A DNA stretch of 10,881 bases from Clostridiaceae bacterium (lineage in GTDB: Bacteria > Bacillota > Clostridia > Oscillospirales > Acutalibacteraceae). The position numbers were made by a program, and so were the translations under genes. Below the pieces are notes generated by a model. That model did no database searches. It saw only the letters and a list, made by a program, of their open reading frames with translations, and had not been told where the DNA came from. This document shows, in pieces, positions 1 to 7,203 of this stretch. The stretch lies in contig JAEDGF010000061.1 of assembly GCA_016297645.1 (NCBI GenBank), forward strand, positions 1 through 10,881, read 5' to 3'. Within the stretch, counting starts at the first letter, position 1, and the number at the start of each line of letters is the position of its first letter.

Positions 1-51
1 GGCAATACATATCGCCCATACGGCGGCGAAATATCCGAAGGTCTTTTTCAT
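1..51 (-). CDS. N-terminus of a membrane or secreted protein (partial)
   Basis: The first 17 codons of a gene that leaves the window on the left. The readable protein is MKKTFGYFAAVWAICIA, two lysines followed by a hydrophobic stretch, which fits a signal peptide or first membrane segment. The AAGGAG ribosome binding site overlaps the stop codon of the SPFH gene upstream, and only 15 bp separate the two genes, so they are almost certainly co-transcribed. If the invertible promoter upstream of the SPFH gene is real, this gene would share its ON/OFF control. Too little is visible to name a family. The start codon and strand are well supported; the function is unknown. Confidence 0.75.
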   Translation of the reverse strand, partial: MKKTFGYFAAVWAICIA

Positions 52-66
52 TTTTTTCTTCACTCC

Positions 67-1479
67 TTACATTATTCCGAGCTCCGTTAAAAGCTTTGCT
101 TTGTAGCTGTTGAATTCCTCGTCGTTTATGATTCCGGCTTCTTTCATTGCCGTCAGCTTGCCGAGCTTTGTCTTGAAGGCAGTCATTTCGTCAACAGGCT
201 GAGGTGCGGCAGAGGGAGCCGATTCCGGCTGAACGACGGGAGCCGGTGCGTTTTCGGACTGCTGCGGCTGTGACGGCAGAGGTTGTGTAGGCAGTGTCGG
301 CTGCGGCGGTGTGGGTGGTGTAGGCTGCTGCGGCTGTGTGCCCGTACCGCCGAACATTCCGCCGAAAATATTTCCGACCTGTCCGCTCATTGCGCTTGCA
401 GCCTGCAAGCCGATACCGAGTCCCAAAATGTCGCTCATGGTCGAGCCGCCCGAGCCGCCGTTTCCGCCCATATTTCCGATACCGGCGGCGTAGGCCTTCT
501 GAACCTCCGCCTGAATGACATCCTTTTGGTTATAGCCCTGCTGACGCATGATTTCCGCCTGCGCGAAACCGGCAGCCTTTTGTGCCTCCGCTTCCGCCTG
601 CGCAGTGATAACCTTTCTCTCCGCTTCGCGCCGTGCTATTTCCGTCTGAGTCTGCTGGCGTTCGAGAACGGCTTCGCGTGCAGCCGCGGCGACTTGTGCA
701 GCCGCCTGCGCCTTTGCCGTATTGACTTCGGCTTCGGCTGATATCATGCGCTTTTGCAGCGAGATGGTGTAAAGCTCGCGGACGCGTTTGAAGTTCGGGT
801 CGTCCTCCGGTAAAACGACATTCGTCAGGAAAAACTGCGGTATCGTCAAGCCGTATTCCTCGAAGCCGGGAAGGACTTTTTTGTGGAGAATATCGCCGAG
901 CTCCGTCAGGTGCTCGTCTATTTCGAGAATGTTGATGTTCAGTGATTTTATCGAGGACGCGAGATTCGATTTTACTGCGGCTGAGATGAGCGGACGGAAC
1001 GAATTTTGAAGCGACTTTGTAAAGCCGTTTCTTTCGTCGCCCCATGCAATGCCGTTCATTGTTCCGACGAGCTTTATAAGGAGCTTTCTGCTGTCGGATA
1101 CGCAGAGGTTCATTTCACCGCTTGCACCAAGCTCGAGCGGCAAACCCGATTCGGGGTCTATGTAGCGAACCTTTGAGTCTGTCCCCCATTTCAGTGCCAT
1201 TTGCACGGTCTTGTTTATGAAGTAGACCTCACAGTGGAACGGCGTTTGGTCGCCGGTTGCGCGGTTAAGGAGCTTGCCGAGCTTCGGAATGTTTTGTGTT
1301 TCGAGAGTGTATCGTCCCGCTCCGAAAAGGTCGAGCGCCTGACCGTTCATGAAGAACACTGCTTCCTGACTCTCGTGGACGATGAGTTGTGTAAGACTGT
1401 TGAAGTCCTCGCACGGGTGCTTCCATATGAATGTATTGTTGTCACCCTCGTATTTGATTATCTCCGCTATTTGACCCAT
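67..1479 (-). CDS. SPFH/Band-7 protein with C-terminal SHOCT domain (YdjI-like, 'virion core protein' family)
   Basis: A 470-residue protein. Residues about 1-235 resemble the SPFH/Band-7 domain of the YdjI type (names in this family include 'virion core protein'). Residues 240-330 are Ala/Glu/Gln/Arg-rich and probably form a long coiled coil (SAEAEVNTAKAQAAA and following). A Gly-rich segment at 334-380 and a Pro/Gln/Thr linker at 381-430 follow. Residues 432-468 form a SHOCT domain (FKTKLGKLTAMKEAGIINDEEF), a short oligomerisation or targeting helix pair. No signal peptide is visible. SPFH proteins form membrane-associated oligomeric scaffolds, and Bacillus YdjI works with YdjGH and PspA in membrane stress; the same role here is inference. 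The start has a clear GGAGG seven bases upstream. The left inverted repeat of the putative invertible promoter ends 27 bp from the start codon. The next gene follows after 15 bp. Confidence 0.9.
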   Translation of the reverse strand: MGQIAEIIKYEGDNNTFIWKHPCEDFNSLTQLIVHESQEAVFFMNGQALDLFGAGRYTLETQNIPKLGKLLNRATGDQTPFHCEVYFINKTVQMALKWGTDSKVRYIDPESGLPLELGASGEMNLCVSDSRKLLIKLVGTMNGIAWGDERNGFTKSLQNSFRPLISAAVKSNLASSIKSLNINILEIDEHLTELGDILHKKVLPGFEEYGLTIPQFFLTNVVLPEDDPNFKRVRELYTISLQKRMISAEAEVNTAKAQAAAQVAAAAREAVLERQQTQTEIARREAERKVITAQAEAEAQKAAGFAQAEIMRQQGYNQKDVIQAEVQKAYAAGIGNMGGNGGSGGSTMSDILGLGIGLQAASAMSGQVGNIFGGMFGGTGTQPQQPTPPTPPQPTLPTQPLPSQPQQSENAPAPVVQPESAPSAAPQPVDEMTAFKTKLGKLTAMKEAGIINDEEFNSYKAKLLTELGIM

Positions 1480-1505
1480 ATGTATACCTCCATGATCTGT
1501 GAAAC

Positions 1506-1528
1506 AACATAATCCGTATTATGTTGTA
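1506..1528 (+). repeat. Left inverted repeat / recombinase core site (IRL)
   Basis: A 23-bp sequence whose exact reverse complement lies at 1767-1789. Internally it is a palindrome: arm CAACATAAT (from 1505), asymmetric centre CCGT at 1514-1517, then arm ATTATGTTG. Two opposed arms around a short asymmetric centre is the layout of a tyrosine recombinase core site, and the centre gives the site its direction. The match ends at both edges (1505 and 1529 do not match their partners), so the repeat boundary is sharp. Confidence 0.85.
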
Positions 1529-1600
1529 ATTGTTATATGGCACAAAAAAACGGGAGAGCCTTTTTTAATTACAATTCGGCAAAAAACGGCGTGAAAATAT

Positions 1601-1632
1601 AAGCCTTTCCGTTATTTGCGGTGAAAGGGCTT
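1601..1632 (-). terminator. Terminator-like hairpin inside the invertible segment
   Basis: On the minus strand AAGCC and TTT pair with AAA and GGCTT, and an inner CCG pairs with CGG. One- and two-base bulges interrupt the stem, the loop is about 7 bases, and ATATTTT follows. In the present orientation it would stop transcripts from the recombinase side before they reach the SPFH gene. The stem is imperfect and the U-tract short, so this is a weak call. Confidence 0.35.
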
Positions 1633-1693
1633 GCTTTTGTCATGCTTTTTTTGCAAAAAACACTGAAAAATGCTATCTTCTCAACAAAAAAAC

Positions 1694-1722
1694 TTGTAAT
1701 TTGTCCGACAGTATAGTATACT
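1694..1722 (+). promoter_or_regulatory. Promoter inside the invertible segment
   Basis: The -35 box TTGTAA (1694-1699) and -10 box TATACT (1717-1722) are separated by exactly 17 bp. Transcription would start near 1729 and head right, through the right inverted repeat and into the terminator at 1793. It is the best sigma-A-like promoter in the segment; its boxes are identical to those of the DUF975 promoter at 8048-8076. The opposite strand offers TATACT sequences because AGTATAGTATACT is nearly symmetric, but no good -35 box at 16-18 bp. Confidence 0.65.
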
Positions 1723-1766
1723 TATTGAGAAATTGAACCGGACGGCACAATTCGGGACTAAAACCG

Positions 1767-1789
1767 TACAACATAATACGGATTATGTT
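1767..1789 (-). repeat. Right inverted repeat / recombinase core site (IRR)
   Basis: The exact reverse complement of 1506-1528. Arms ACATAAT and ATTATGT flank the asymmetric centre ACGG at 1778-1781, the reverse complement of CCGT in the left site. The two sites are therefore in inverted orientation, which predicts inversion rather than excision of the DNA between them. Confidence 0.85.
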
Positions 1790-1792
1790 TTT

Positions 1793-1815
1793 ACCGCCTC
1801 GGGACGGTTTTTTTT
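1793..1815 (+). terminator. Intrinsic terminator just outside the right repeat
   Basis: ACCG (1793-1796) pairs with CGGT (1805-1808), with an inner CC/GG pair, a one-base bulge and a tight TCG loop, followed by a run of eight T. It works only on the plus strand, where no gene precedes it. Its one obvious client is the promoter at 1694-1722 in the present orientation, so it would stop the OFF-state transcript before it runs antisense into the recombinase gene. Confidence 0.6.
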
Positions 1816-1817
1816 AT

Positions 1818-2651
1818 TCACAGTATCATACGCATTTTCTCCATGCGGCGGCGGTGTTCCGTGCCGGTCGAGATAATGTATATCCGCGTTGTGTTGATGC
1901 TCGAATGACCGAGAATATCCGCGAGCTTAACTATATCCTTTTCGAGGAAATAGAAAGTTCGTGCAAAAAGACGGCGCAGATTATGCGGAAAAACCTTCTG
2001 CGGCAAAACATTTGCTTGTGCGCAGATGCTTTTCATCTCGCGCCATATGCTCGTGCGGTCAATAGGCTTGCCGGAGCGCGTTATAAATATCGTGCCGCTT
2101 TTTATGCCGTTGCTGACGGCGTACGAAAGCAGCTTTTTTCTCAGTTCCTTTACGATGAAAATCGTTCGCGTTTTTCCCTTGCAGCTTACCGTTGCTTCAC
2201 CGCGCCTTGCGGCTTCTACCGTGATATATTTCAGCTCGCTGATACGGATTCCCGTTCCGCACACGGCTTGCAGAATGAGCGACAGACGCGTATTTTTCCG
2301 CTTTTCCGCCGCACGGCACAGGCGCAGATATTCCGCTTTTGTCAGCTCCTTTTCCTCGGAGCAGAAGGCGGATTTTTGCAGTCTGACCGCCTTGACTTTT
2401 ATCTCGTCTTTGCCGATGAATGACAGAAATATGTTTATTCCGGCAAGCATGGAATTTACGCTTCTTGCGGAGTATCTCGAAATCAGGAGCTTTTTGTACG
2501 CCAAGACGGTTTCTTTTGTAGGCTCTCTGCTGCCCGCGAACAGCGCAAAGCCCCCCGCGTCGCGCAGGTATTTTTCGATTGTTGCCGGGCTTTTCTCCTC
2601 CGATATAAGACTGTTCTTGAAGCGGAGCATCGTTTTTCGGGTGATATTCAT
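1818..2651 (-). CDS. Tyrosine recombinase/integrase, probable DNA invertase
   Basis: A 277-residue tyrosine recombinase with an intact catalytic set. Residues about 5-85 resemble the SAM-like core-binding domain and 100-277 the catalytic domain. Visible residues are Arg136 (GTGIRISEL), Lys158 in CKGK, His223 and Arg226 (PHNLRR), His249 (LGHSS) and the nucleophile Tyr258 (TTRIY). The size and lack of extra domains fit XerC/D- and FimB-like simple recombinases rather than larger phage integrases with an arm-binding domain. The ATG at 2649-2651 is preferred because GGAG lies eight bases upstream; an in-frame GTG at 2664 would add five residues but contains that site. The gene ends 28 bp from the right inverted repeat, so it most likely inverts 1529-1766. 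Acting on other sites elsewhere cannot be excluded. Confidence 0.9.
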   Translation of the reverse strand: MNITRKTMLRFKNSLISEEKSPATIEKYLRDAGGFALFAGSREPTKETVLAYKKLLISRYSARSVNSMLAGINIFLSFIGKDEIKVKAVRLQKSAFCSEEKELTKAEYLRLCRAAEKRKNTRLSLILQAVCGTGIRISELKYITVEAARRGEATVSCKGKTRTIFIVKELRKKLLSYAVSNGIKSGTIFITRSGKPIDRTSIWREMKSICAQANVLPQKVFPHNLRRLFARTFYFLEKDIVKLADILGHSSINTTRIYIISTGTEHRRRMEKMRMIL

Positions 2652-2680
2652 TATTCTTTCTCCCACTTAATATTAAAATA

Positions 2681-2725
2681 CCCGTACACAGGATATAACG
2701 GTGACATCCTGGTGTACGGGTTTTT
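2681..2725. terminator. Long terminator hairpin between amylase and recombinase genes
   Basis: CCCGTACACAGGAT at 2681-2694 pairs with 2706-2720 (one bulged G), leaving an 11-base loop. TTTTT follows on the plus strand; on the minus strand the stem is followed by TATTTTAATATT. Its position beyond the amylase stop suggests it ends the phosphorylase-amylase transcript on the minus strand. The better U-tract is on the plus strand, so it may act in both directions. It lies about 30 bp upstream of the recombinase start, so read-through could feed recombinase expression. Confidence 0.7.
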
Positions 2726-2850
2726 GTTTATTCTGTCTGTAAGTATGCACAGAGCGGAGGTGAGGTTTGCCCGGCAAAAATATAAATCTGTCGTGTTCCC
2801 TGCCTTTTTACTGATTGTTATTTGTTATCTTCGCTTTTTTTCATCCCGTT

Positions 2851-4704
2851 TCAGTCTGTGAGAATGCAGGCTGTTTCGGGGGGAATACGGACTGTGCCGC
2901 CGATGTTTTCTCCGCCGCAAAAGGCGTGCATATTCTGCATATCGGGATTCAGAAGATAGTTTATTTCGTCCGGGTTCTTGTTTGCTATGAGTGCAACGCG
3001 CCTTTCGCCGGGCTTGTAGCGCAGATATGCCACGCAGCCGAGGGCAGCCGAAAGCGGATAATAGCCGCCGTCCGCAAGTACGGGTGTGCTGCGGCGGAAT
3101 GCGCCGAGCATTTTGTGAAAGCCCGTAAGCTCGGCATTTTCGTGTCCCCACGGGAACGGTGCGCGGTTGAACGGGTCTTTGCCGCCGAACAGTCCGGCTT
3201 CGTCGCCGTAGTACACGGAGGGGATTCCCGGCAGCGTGTAGAGAATGCACAGCGCGGCTTTTAAGAGTTTGTGCGCGCGCTTGACGGTTTCGTGGGAGTA
3301 GGTGAGCCGGCTCTGCGCCTCGCGTGACAGCCCGGCGCAGTTTACGCCGCTTAAAACGGTGAGTATCCGTTCGGTGTCGTGCGTGCCGAGAAAGTTCATG
3401 CACAGATTCATTATTTTCGGAGGGTAATTGAGGACGATTGAATATATGCGGTCGGCAAACAGCTTCGCGTCGGAGGTGAGCAGAAAATCCGTTATTGCCG
3501 TTCTGAACGGGTAGTTCATTACGGAGTCCAGCTCGCTGCCGCAAAAGTATTTTCGCCGTCCGCCCTGACTTATTTTGCAGCTTGCGTCCTCCCACACCTC
3601 GCCCAAAAGCAGCTTTTCACTGCCGTGGCGTTTCACTGCCGCGCGTATCTTTTCAATGAATTCATCGGGCAGCTCGTCTGCAACATCAAGCCTTATGCCG
3701 TCAGCGCCGAGCGAGAGCCACTTGTCGATAACGCCGTTTTCGCCGGTGATGAATTCGAGATACCCCGGGTTCATTTCGTTTACCTCGGGGAGCGTGTCGA
3801 AGTTCCACCAGCCCTTGTAGTCGTCACGGGTGCTGCCGAAGGTATACCAGCTGCGGTAGGGAGAGTTCGGGTCGTTATAAGCGCCGACGCTGCCGTACCG
3901 CCCCGACTTATTAAAGTAGATACTGTCTGCGCCGGTGTGACTGTAAACGCCGTCAATGAGAATTTTTATGCCGAGTGAATGGGCTTTTTTGCACAGGTTT
4001 TTGAAGTCGCTTTCCGTGCCGAGCAGCGGATCGGGCTTCATGTAGTCAGCTGTGTCGTACCGGTGGTTCGAGTGGGCTTCGCATATGGGATTGAGATAAA
4101 TGCACGAAACACCGAGGGAAGCGATATACGGGAGCGACTCGGTTATACCGTTGAAGTCGCCGCAAAAATAGTCGTTATTGCGTATTATTCCCTTGCTATC
4201 CGGACGCCATTCCGGCGTTCCTCCCCAGTCTTTGCGGAGAATGCGGTCTGTCGGGACCTCTTTTTTCTCTGCCCCCGAAAAGCGGAAACGGTCGGGGAAT
4301 ATCTGATAAAAAATACCGCCTGCGAAGCTCTCGGGCGCGGAGAGGCTTTCGGGATAAATGAACTGCTCCCAGTCGCCGTCACCGTCAATCGAGCCGCTTT
4401 GGCTTATTCCCATGCGTTTTATGGGAGTCCTGCCCCACGAATTTGTGTAGTCGAAACGATAAAAATATACGCCGGGGGAGTCGAACGAGAGGTCGGCAAA
4501 CCACCACTCGTTTATGTTGTCGGTGCTTTCCCACGACATCGAACGGTACTCATCCGCTTTTCCGTCGCGCTTTATGACGACATCTACGCCGGTGACTCCG
4601 AACGAACGGGGCAGAAGCACGCGAAGCCGCAGGTTTTCGCCTGCGGCTGCCGCTCCGATTATTGATTTGTGGTAATCTTTTGCTGCGTTAAAAGGTTCGA
4701 GCAT
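2851..4704 (-). CDS. GH13 alpha-glucan hydrolase (neopullulanase/cyclomaltodextrinase-like), cytoplasmic
   Basis: A 617-residue glycoside hydrolase family 13 enzyme. Residues about 20-100 look like an N-terminal beta-sandwich of the CBM34/neopullulanase type. The catalytic barrel begins at GGIFYQIFPDRF (129-140). The conserved regions are complete: DGVYSHTG (251-258), nucleophile Asp340 in DGIRLD, general acid Glu369 in LLGEVWE, and HD at 442-443 (FLGTHDTER) with transition-state Asp443. MNYPFR (396-401) is also typical. A small beta domain follows from about 535. No signal peptide is present, so it acts inside the cell on maltodextrins, cyclodextrins or glycogen-derived oligosaccharides. It starts 6 bp after the phosphorylase stop and lacks a good Shine-Dalgarno sequence, which suggests translational coupling. 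Together the pair would phosphorolyse and hydrolyse stored or imported alpha-glucans. The exact specificity is not determinable from sequence. Confidence 0.93.
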   Translation of the reverse strand: MLEPFNAAKDYHKSIIGAAAAGENLRLRVLLPRSFGVTGVDVVIKRDGKADEYRSMSWESTDNINEWWFADLSFDSPGVYFYRFDYTNSWGRTPIKRMGISQSGSIDGDGDWEQFIYPESLSAPESFAGGIFYQIFPDRFRFSGAEKKEVPTDRILRKDWGGTPEWRPDSKGIIRNNDYFCGDFNGITESLPYIASLGVSCIYLNPICEAHSNHRYDTADYMKPDPLLGTESDFKNLCKKAHSLGIKILIDGVYSHTGADSIYFNKSGRYGSVGAYNDPNSPYRSWYTFGSTRDDYKGWWNFDTLPEVNEMNPGYLEFITGENGVIDKWLSLGADGIRLDVADELPDEFIEKIRAAVKRHGSEKLLLGEVWEDASCKISQGGRRKYFCGSELDSVMNYPFRTAITDFLLTSDAKLFADRIYSIVLNYPPKIMNLCMNFLGTHDTERILTVLSGVNCAGLSREAQSRLTYSHETVKRAHKLLKAALCILYTLPGIPSVYYGDEAGLFGGKDPFNRAPFPWGHENAELTGFHKMLGAFRRSTPVLADGGYYPLSAALGCVAYLRYKPGERRVALIANKNPDEINYLLNPDMQNMHAFCGGENIGGTVRIPPETACILTD

Positions 4705-4710
4705 GATAAA

Positions 4711-7119
4711 TTATTCAACAGGCTTCGTGTGCCAAATGTCCCTTGCGTAGTCCGCAATTGAGCGGTCGGCAGCGAAGATGCCTGCACCGGAGATGTTCAT
4801 GGCGGACATTTTCAGGAATACCTCGGGCTGCGTGTACAGCACCTCGGCGCGTCTTTCCGCGAGGTAGTAGTCTGCGAAATCGGCAAGGCACATATACGGG
4901 TCGTGGTGCTTTATCGTTTCACCTATCTCCGGGAAATTCTTGCCGTCAAAGGTGTGTGTGTTGAGGTAGTCGATAGCCGCTTTGAGCGTGGGATTGTTCA
5001 TGTAGTAGCTGCCGGGGTTGTAGCCGTTTGCTTTGAGCTGCTCCACCTCGGGCGTAGTCATGCCGAAGATTATAATGTTGTCTTTTCCGACGGCATCGTG
5101 AATTTCTATATTCGCGCCGTCCATTGTGCCGAGGGTTATCGCGCCGTTTATCATCAGCTTCATGTTGCCGGTGCCGCTCGCTTCCGTGCCGGCAAGAGAT
5201 ATCTGCTGGCTTATTTCAGCCGCGGGCATGAGAAGCTCCGCTTCGGTAACGCTGTAATTTTCAACGAAGATGACCTTCATATACTTGCTTGCGACGGGGT
5301 CGGAATTTATGGTCTTTGCAAGCGCCGCAATAAAGCTGATTATCTTTTTCGCGACATAATATCCGGGTGCTGCCTTTGCGCCGAAAATGTATGTGTGCGG
5401 GACATAATTGCCGTTCGGGTTGTTCTTTATCTCAACATATCTCGCAAGTATAGCGAGGGCGTTCATCTCCTGACGCTTATACTCGTGAAGGCGCTTTACC
5501 TGAACATCGAACATCGAGTCGATGTCGAGCTTTTCGCCCGTAAGGCCGAATATATGTTTCGCGAAGCGCTCCTTGTTGGTTCTCTTTATCTTGGCGAGGG
5601 ATTTCTGAACCGTCTTGTCGCCCGCATATTTCGCAAACTTTGAAAGCTCGGACGCGTCAAGAACGAAGCCGTCGCCTATTTTCTTCGTGAGGAACTCCGT
5701 AAGCGCCGGGTTTGCCTGGCACAGCCAGCGGCGGTGGGCTATTCCGTTGGTAACATTTGTGAATTTTCCGGGAGTAAGGCGGTAATAATCGTTAAAGACG
5801 GTGTCTTTGAGTATCTGCGAATGGAGCGCCGAAACGCCGTTTACCTTGTGGCACGCGGCAACACAGAGGTTAGCCATTCTCACCGCGCCGCCCGAGATTA
5901 TTGCGGTGCGCTCAACAAAACCGGCATCGTGAGTCGCGTCCCATGTGTAGGAACGGAAGCGGTTGTCGATCTCCTTTATAATCTGATAGATACGCGGCAT
6001 AAGGCGCTTTACGAGCTCCTCGCTCCACTTTTCGAGCGCCTCCGCCATGACGGTGTGGTTCGTGTACGCAACGGTTGCGGTGACGAGCTTCCAGGCGTCG
6101 TCCCAGCCGTAGCCGCACTCGTCGAGAAGAATGCGCATAAGCTCGGGAATTGCGAGAGTTGGGTGGGTGTCGTTTATCTGAATAGCCGTCTTTTCGGGCA
6201 GGTTTTCAACGGTGCCGTATCTGTGCAGGTGGTGCTGAATGATATCCTGAATCGACGCGGACACGAGGAAATACTGCTGACGGAGTCTTAAACTCTTTCC
6301 CTCGGGGTGGTTATCTGCGGGATAGAGCATTTTGGAGATGGTCTGCGCCATCGCGTCGCGCTCCATAGCCTTTATATACTGACCCTTGTTGAAAAGCTCC
6401 ATGTCCATGCCGGGGGCTTCCGCCGACCAGAGTCTGAGGACATTTATGCCCTTGCCGTCCTTGCCAGAAACGAACATATCGTGCGGAACGGCTTTGATGA
6501 CATTGGCGTCCGTCACTTCGACATAGTGATGGCCGTCAGCCCAGCCCTCTTTAATGTTGCCCTCGAAGCTGACATCGACCGCAAGCTCCTCGCGGCGTGT
6601 AAGCCAAACTTCGCCGCCGGGAAGCCAGAAATCGGGAAGCTCCGTCTGCCAGCCGTCAACGAGCTTCTGTTTGAAAATGCCGTATTCGTACAGTATCGAA
6701 TAGCCGCGCGCCGGGTACTGACCGGAGGAGAGCGCGTCAAGATAGCAGGCTGCAAGTCTGCCCAAGCCGCCGTTGCCGAGTCCCGCATCGGGTTCGCAGT
6801 CGTAGAGCTTTTCGAGCTTTATGCCGTAGCCTTTGAGGACCTTTTCGAAAACGCCCGTGAGGTTCAGATTATAAAGATTGTTTTTAAGGCTTCTGCCCAT
6901 GAGGAATTCCATCGAGAGGTAATATACGCGTTTTGCGCCGCTCTTTTGTGCGCGTGCATCAAACTCGCTTTTGCCCTGCGCCATAAGCTCGCACAGGATC
7001 ATTGCTATTGCTCTGTAAAACTGATCGTAGGAGGCGGTGTCTGCCGTGACTCCGAAAAAGTGGAGAAGCTTGCCGTCGAGTAACTCTTTTGCTTTGGCTT
7101 CGGAAAGGGAATAATTCAT
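4711..7119 (-). CDS. glgP: Glycogen/starch/alpha-glucan phosphorylase
   Basis: A full-length 802-residue family GT35 phosphorylase, releasing glucose-1-phosphate from the non-reducing ends of alpha-1,4-glucans using pyridoxal phosphate. The cofactor lysine is Lys654 in EASGTGNMKLMINGA (647-660), followed by TLGTMDGANIEIHDA. Other family hallmarks are YYLSMEFLMGRSL (66-78), NGGLGRLAACYLDAL (116-130), NDTHPTLAIPELMR (316-329) and VKRLHEYKRQ (541-550). The length matches bacterial glycogen phosphorylases, and the N-terminus lacks eukaryotic phosphorylation-site extensions. GGAGG six bases before the ATG supports the start. It is the first gene of a two-gene operon with the GH13 enzyme, from the promoter at 7175-7203. 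Whether the main substrate is glycogen or maltodextrin is not clear from sequence. Confidence 0.96.
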   Translation of the reverse strand: MNYSLSEAKAKELLDGKLLHFFGVTADTASYDQFYRAIAMILCELMAQGKSEFDARAQKSGAKRVYYLSMEFLMGRSLKNNLYNLNLTGVFEKVLKGYGIKLEKLYDCEPDAGLGNGGLGRLAACYLDALSSGQYPARGYSILYEYGIFKQKLVDGWQTELPDFWLPGGEVWLTRREELAVDVSFEGNIKEGWADGHHYVEVTDANVIKAVPHDMFVSGKDGKGINVLRLWSAEAPGMDMELFNKGQYIKAMERDAMAQTISKMLYPADNHPEGKSLRLRQQYFLVSASIQDIIQHHLHRYGTVENLPEKTAIQINDTHPTLAIPELMRILLDECGYGWDDAWKLVTATVAYTNHTVMAEALEKWSEELVKRLMPRIYQIIKEIDNRFRSYTWDATHDAGFVERTAIISGGAVRMANLCVAACHKVNGVSALHSQILKDTVFNDYYRLTPGKFTNVTNGIAHRRWLCQANPALTEFLTKKIGDGFVLDASELSKFAKYAGDKTVQKSLAKIKRTNKERFAKHIFGLTGEKLDIDSMFDVQVKRLHEYKRQEMNALAILARYVEIKNNPNGNYVPHTYIFGAKAAPGYYVAKKIISFIAALAKTINSDPVASKYMKVIFVENYSVTEAELLMPAAEISQQISLAGTEASGTGNMKLMINGAITLGTMDGANIEIHDAVGKDNIIIFGMTTPEVEQLKANGYNPGSYYMNNPTLKAAIDYLNTHTFDGKNFPEIGETIKHHDPYMCLADFADYYLAERRAEVLYTQPEVFLKMSAMNISGAGIFAADRSIADYARDIWHTKPVE

Positions 7120-7174
7120 ATAAATCCTCCAAAAATAAATCGAAAAACAGCGATTTTTCTTCGCCTATTTATCT

Positions 7175-7203
7175 ATTTTATACTATTTTTGCCGTATTTA
7201 CAA
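7175..7203 (-). promoter_or_regulatory. Promoter of the phosphorylase-amylase operon
   Basis: On the minus strand, TTGTAA (7198-7203) and TAAAAT (7175-7180) are 17 bp apart, in an AT-rich stretch about 55 bp upstream of the phosphorylase start. A TATAAA two bases nearer the -35 box would give a spacing of 15, which is less likely. No operator palindrome is obvious. Confidence 0.55.

Larger units (their letters stand above)
1529..1766. mobile_element. Putative invertible promoter segment (238 bp, non-coding)
   Basis: No credible ORF lies in this AT-rich stretch between the perfect 23-bp inverted repeats. It contains a good promoter near its right end pointing right (1694-1722) and a terminator-like hairpin (1601-1632). 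A tyrosine recombinase gene lies immediately to the right. In the given orientation the promoter points away from the SPFH operon. Inversion about the repeats maps position x to 3295-x. The promoter would then occupy 1573-1601 on the minus strand, about 90 bp upstream of the SPFH start codon. That the segment actually inverts is inferred from the architecture. Confidence 0.75.

Noticed and set aside
1707..1740. A leftward promoter inside the invertible segment in the present orientation
   Set aside because: The near-symmetric AGTATAGTATACT offers TATACT on both strands, but the best minus-strand -35 candidate (TTCAAT at 16 bp) is poor compared with TTGTAA at 17 bp on the plus strand. Weak activity is not excluded.
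2652..2666. An upstream GTG start for the recombinase
   Set aside because: The GTG overlaps the GGAG that is well spaced for the ATG at 2649-2651; the five extra residues would encode the ribosome binding site itself.
1785..2670. Two plus-strand open frames of about 210 codons over the recombinase gene
   Set aside because: They overlap a recombinase with a full catalytic set on the other strand, and one begins inside the right inverted repeat and terminator.
5350..5415. ACATAAT matches resembling the recombinase arm within the phosphorylase gene
   Set aside because: They are single 7-base matches in conserved coding sequence without a second arm or the CCGT/ACGG centre, consistent with chance.
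4903..7083. Several plus-strand open frames (185-258 codons) opposite the phosphorylase
   Set aside because: They are shadows of the phosphorylase, which is complete and unmistakable on the minus strand.
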